Position numbers and translations under genes: made by a program. The notes beneath the pieces were generated by a model. That model worked only from the letters and a program-made list of their open reading frames with translations, did no database searches and had not been told where the DNA came from. Shown here one piece after another: positions 32,601 to 33,379 of a DNA stretch of 33,379 nt. Each line of letters opens with the position of its first letter. The first letter of the stretch is position 1. Source of the stretch: an uncultured Flavobacteriales bacterium (lineage in GTDB: Bacteria > Bacteroidota > Bacteroidia > Flavobacteriales_D > Crocinitomicaceae); assembly GCA_903945495.1 (NCBI GenBank), contig CAJAVU010000081.1:1-33379 (forward strand). The letters run 5' to 3'.

Positions 32601-33277
32601 GCAATTGAAGCGGTACCTTCTGCTTCGCGAAGAGAAACCAAATCAAAACGACAAGTTCCACCGCCAGAATATGTGCTTGTTGAACGAGCGGCAAGGTATT
32701 GCCCACTAATTGGATCAAAGTTGGAAACAACACGAAATGCAGCCAAACTATTGTTATTTAGTGCAGAAATTCCAGAGAAATCAAAACTTCTGTAATACCA
32801 TGTATCACCTGTTCCAGTTGGAGCTGGAGTAAATGTATAAGTCGTAGCATCTGTCCAAACAACAATTCCACCTGTACTCAATCCAGTATTATCTAAAGTA
32901 TATTGTAACACCCAAGTATTTGCTGCTGTATTACTCAAACGTTGATAAAATTCCAAAACAGCTCTATTGAATCCGGTTGTTGGAATATCAAATTGAACAC
33001 CAGCAGTTTTAGGAGCAGTTCCTTGAGATGGATAAGTAGTTGTATTTAATCCTGAATTATCCGTTGAGTTTAAATCAAGCGGATTTCCAGCTGCAAAAGT
33101 TGAAGAAGTTCCTCCAATTGTTAGAACCGAACCGTTTCCAATGTCTGGAATTAAACTTCCTGTTGAAGTAGTTGCATCATTAACACTAGAATTGAAATTC
33201 CAATTAGCGATAATTGACTGCGAAAATGAACCAAGAGAAACAGTAATAAAACCAAATAATAATAATCGTTTTTTCAT
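29618..33277 (-). CDS. Secreted choice-of-anchor I family protein with Calx-beta, Ig-like repeats and T9SS sorting domain
   Basis: A 1219-residue exported protein. A signal peptide (1-20, MKKRLLLFGFITVSLGSFSQ) is followed by a beta-rich domain (about 21-220). A Calx-beta-like domain comes next (about 225-336, ending IIYVKDND). The large choice-of-anchor I region (about 345-850) resembles a beta-propeller, with MPDMITFNKD, LTANEGEPNSTYSADPEGSV, DFEPEYIAIS, YVSLQENNAMLVIDL and FSANEGDSREF. Four Ig-like repeats of about 70-85 residues follow, each with paired Cys and a SYSWN or SYTWN motif. The last 75 residues are a type A T9SS sorting domain (YPNPTNGLVTI ... GVYTIKI ... KRLVKE), which sends the protein through the outer membrane to the surface. 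The enzymatic role of this family is uncertain; some relatives are annotated as phosphatase- or esterase-like. It is a lone gene, and the frame is complete. Confidence 0.9.
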   Translation of the reverse strand: MKKRLLLFGFITVSLGSFSQSIIANWNFNSSVNDATTSTGSLIPDIGNGSVLTIGGTSSTFAAGNPLDLNSTDNSGLNTTTYPSQGTAPKTAGVQFDIPTTGFNRAVLEFYQRLSNTAANTWVLQYTLDNTGLSTGGIVVWTDATTYTFTPAPTGTGDTWYYRSFDFSGISALNNNSLAAFRVVSNFDPISGQYLAARSTSTYSGGGTCRFDLVSLREAEGTASIATATNYQIVTESAGTVNVPVTFSNANNSSAKVVFELVNYSSGSFGSDFNWATTDTLTIPANFNGLVNFPISILDDSNAEKAESIILKIKPNKNALVSSSNYFQIIYVKDNDYQAPVATNEMNMTLLSSFSNGAVGTNSAEIVAYDSSNYRLYIANSIGAKLDIVDFSNPSTPVLLNSVSVTPYGNVNSVAVHNGVVALAIENASAQLNGSIVFLDEDGLFISQVEAGAMPDMITFNKDFTKVLTANEGEPNSTYSADPEGSVTIVDLTPGYAALTNANVTTISLTQYNGQEVALRAQGIRVFTTSASVAQDFEPEYIAISDDNSKAYVSLQENNAMLVIDLAALQIDTLYALGYSDYSNGNAMDASDQTGQILITSLPVKGAYMPDAISYATINGQGYVFSANEGDSREFGSVVDANRISSLTLDPTVFTDQLILKNNRFAGRLNGLKYSGDTDNDGDLDEIHVMGGRSFSIWNAATGALVFDSKDLIEQVIANHPTFAAIFNASNSTGTPSLKNRSDDKGPEPEGITTAEINGEHFLFVSLERVGGAMIFNINNPAQPVYVGYYNNRSTSTSGPDLGAEGMIYISAEASPNGNSLVILANEVSSTLSIYQLNSCLELANAATISGQNTICAGDTSTISIVGSGANSIQWLLNNQPLGETANSIEATLAGEYELFVSNTLYACSDTTEAFDLMVNPLPNVQALGSDMSICIGVSVLLNGQGATSYSWNNSVVDNVAFAPNQTADYVVIGTDANNCTTSDTLTVVVNALPTVIANVNHTEICKGESVVFSGAGAQSYTWNNGILNGLSMLLNQTDSYIVQGTNSNGCVNSDTVTVVVNENPVISIGNDTTVCENHLPLVLNGPAGFDSYSWNTNETASTINANQSSTYVLTVEDQNGCSGSASLTLTVDGCLGIEELEASISVYPNPTNGLVTIQFDQFQGDYQIELIDAFGKVIEQKQSTSSETMIDLSNYATGVYTIKIASDEFNVLKRLVKE

Positions 33278-33278
33278 T

Positions 33279-33300
33279 GAGTTTTTTTTTTACAAAACTC
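33279..33300 (-). other. Hairpin touching the start codon of the large secreted protein gene
   Basis: On the minus strand GAGTTTT and AAAACTC form a 7-bp stem with an A-rich loop; it ends one base before the ATG at 33275-33277. It might affect translation initiation. It is AT-rich and weak. Confidence 0.4.
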
Positions 33301-33314
33301 CCTCTATCTCAGCG

Positions 33315-33348
33315 CAAACGTATTTCCTGTTTATTAAAAAAGAATCAA
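33315..33348 (-). promoter_or_regulatory. Candidate promoter of the large secreted protein gene
   Basis: On the minus strand TTG (33346-33348) is followed by 23 bases and TACGTTTG (33315-33322), an exact -7 match. The spacing is two bases longer than usual. Confidence 0.5.
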
Positions 33349-33379
33349 CTTTTTAAATGGCTTTTGTTATGAAATTAAT

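Overview
The window looks like an ordinary chromosomal stretch of an AT-rich member of the Bacteroidota, most likely order Flavobacteriales (a Fluviicola/Crocinitomicaceae-like organism is a guess). The evidence is a short primary sigma factor without region 1.1, promoters of the TTG-N19/21-TAnnTTTG type, a type IX secretion C-terminal domain, a 483-residue GAPDH with an N-terminal extension, a TonB-type receptor with a CarboxypepD_reg-like N-terminus, and few Shine-Dalgarno sequences.

Layout. (a) 1-932: the 3' part of a tyrosine recombinase gene, open at the window edge, then a terminator and a minus-strand tRNA-Met(CAT) whose 3' end faces the recombinase. This looks like the edge of an integrated element lying to the left. 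(b) 1093-7535: a membrane methyltransferase-like protein (minus), then a START-like protein, an LptF/LptG permease and three glycosyltransferases (GT9, GT4, GT4), an envelope or LPS cluster. (c) 7675-11075: an unrecognised secreted protein, then ribBA, a LolD-type ATPase and a TIGR02757 protein, the last three tightly coupled. (d) 11416-15304: a BatA/VWA membrane protein, a dihydroorotase homologue that has lost its metal-binding histidines, and a PmtA-like methyltransferase. A 43-codon ORF follows. (e) 15562-18987 (minus): a TonB-type outer-membrane receptor, and a marR-osmC pair with a clear promoter that contains a perfect palindrome. (f) 19045-25381 (minus): six close or overlapping genes, dapF, a conserved hypothetical, a GNAT acetyltransferase, mltG, glycosylasparaginase and beta-mannosidase. 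(g) 25519-29594: an HtrA/DegP protease, the primary sigma factor and GAPDH, with two strong terminators. (h) 29618-33277 (minus): a 1219-residue secreted multidomain protein of the choice-of-anchor I type with a T9SS tail.

How the genes fit together. Most of the window is housekeeping and envelope biology: LPS transport and glycosylation, lipoprotein export, peptidoglycan precursor (dapF) and polymer processing (mltG), and periplasmic protein quality control (HtrA). The exported beta-mannosidase and glycosylasparaginase would act at the two ends of an N-glycan core and suggest use of glycoproteins. marR-osmC looks like a self-regulated peroxide-response unit.

I saw no CRISPR array, insertion sequence, toxin-antitoxin pair or recognisable defence system. 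The most unusual points are the metal-site-less dihydroorotase homologue, the strong Shine-Dalgarno in front of the sigma factor, the marR promoter palindrome, the N-glycan enzyme pair inside a dapF-mltG operon, and the recombinase/tRNA boundary. All coordinates and motifs were read by eye; no alignment, folding or database search was run.
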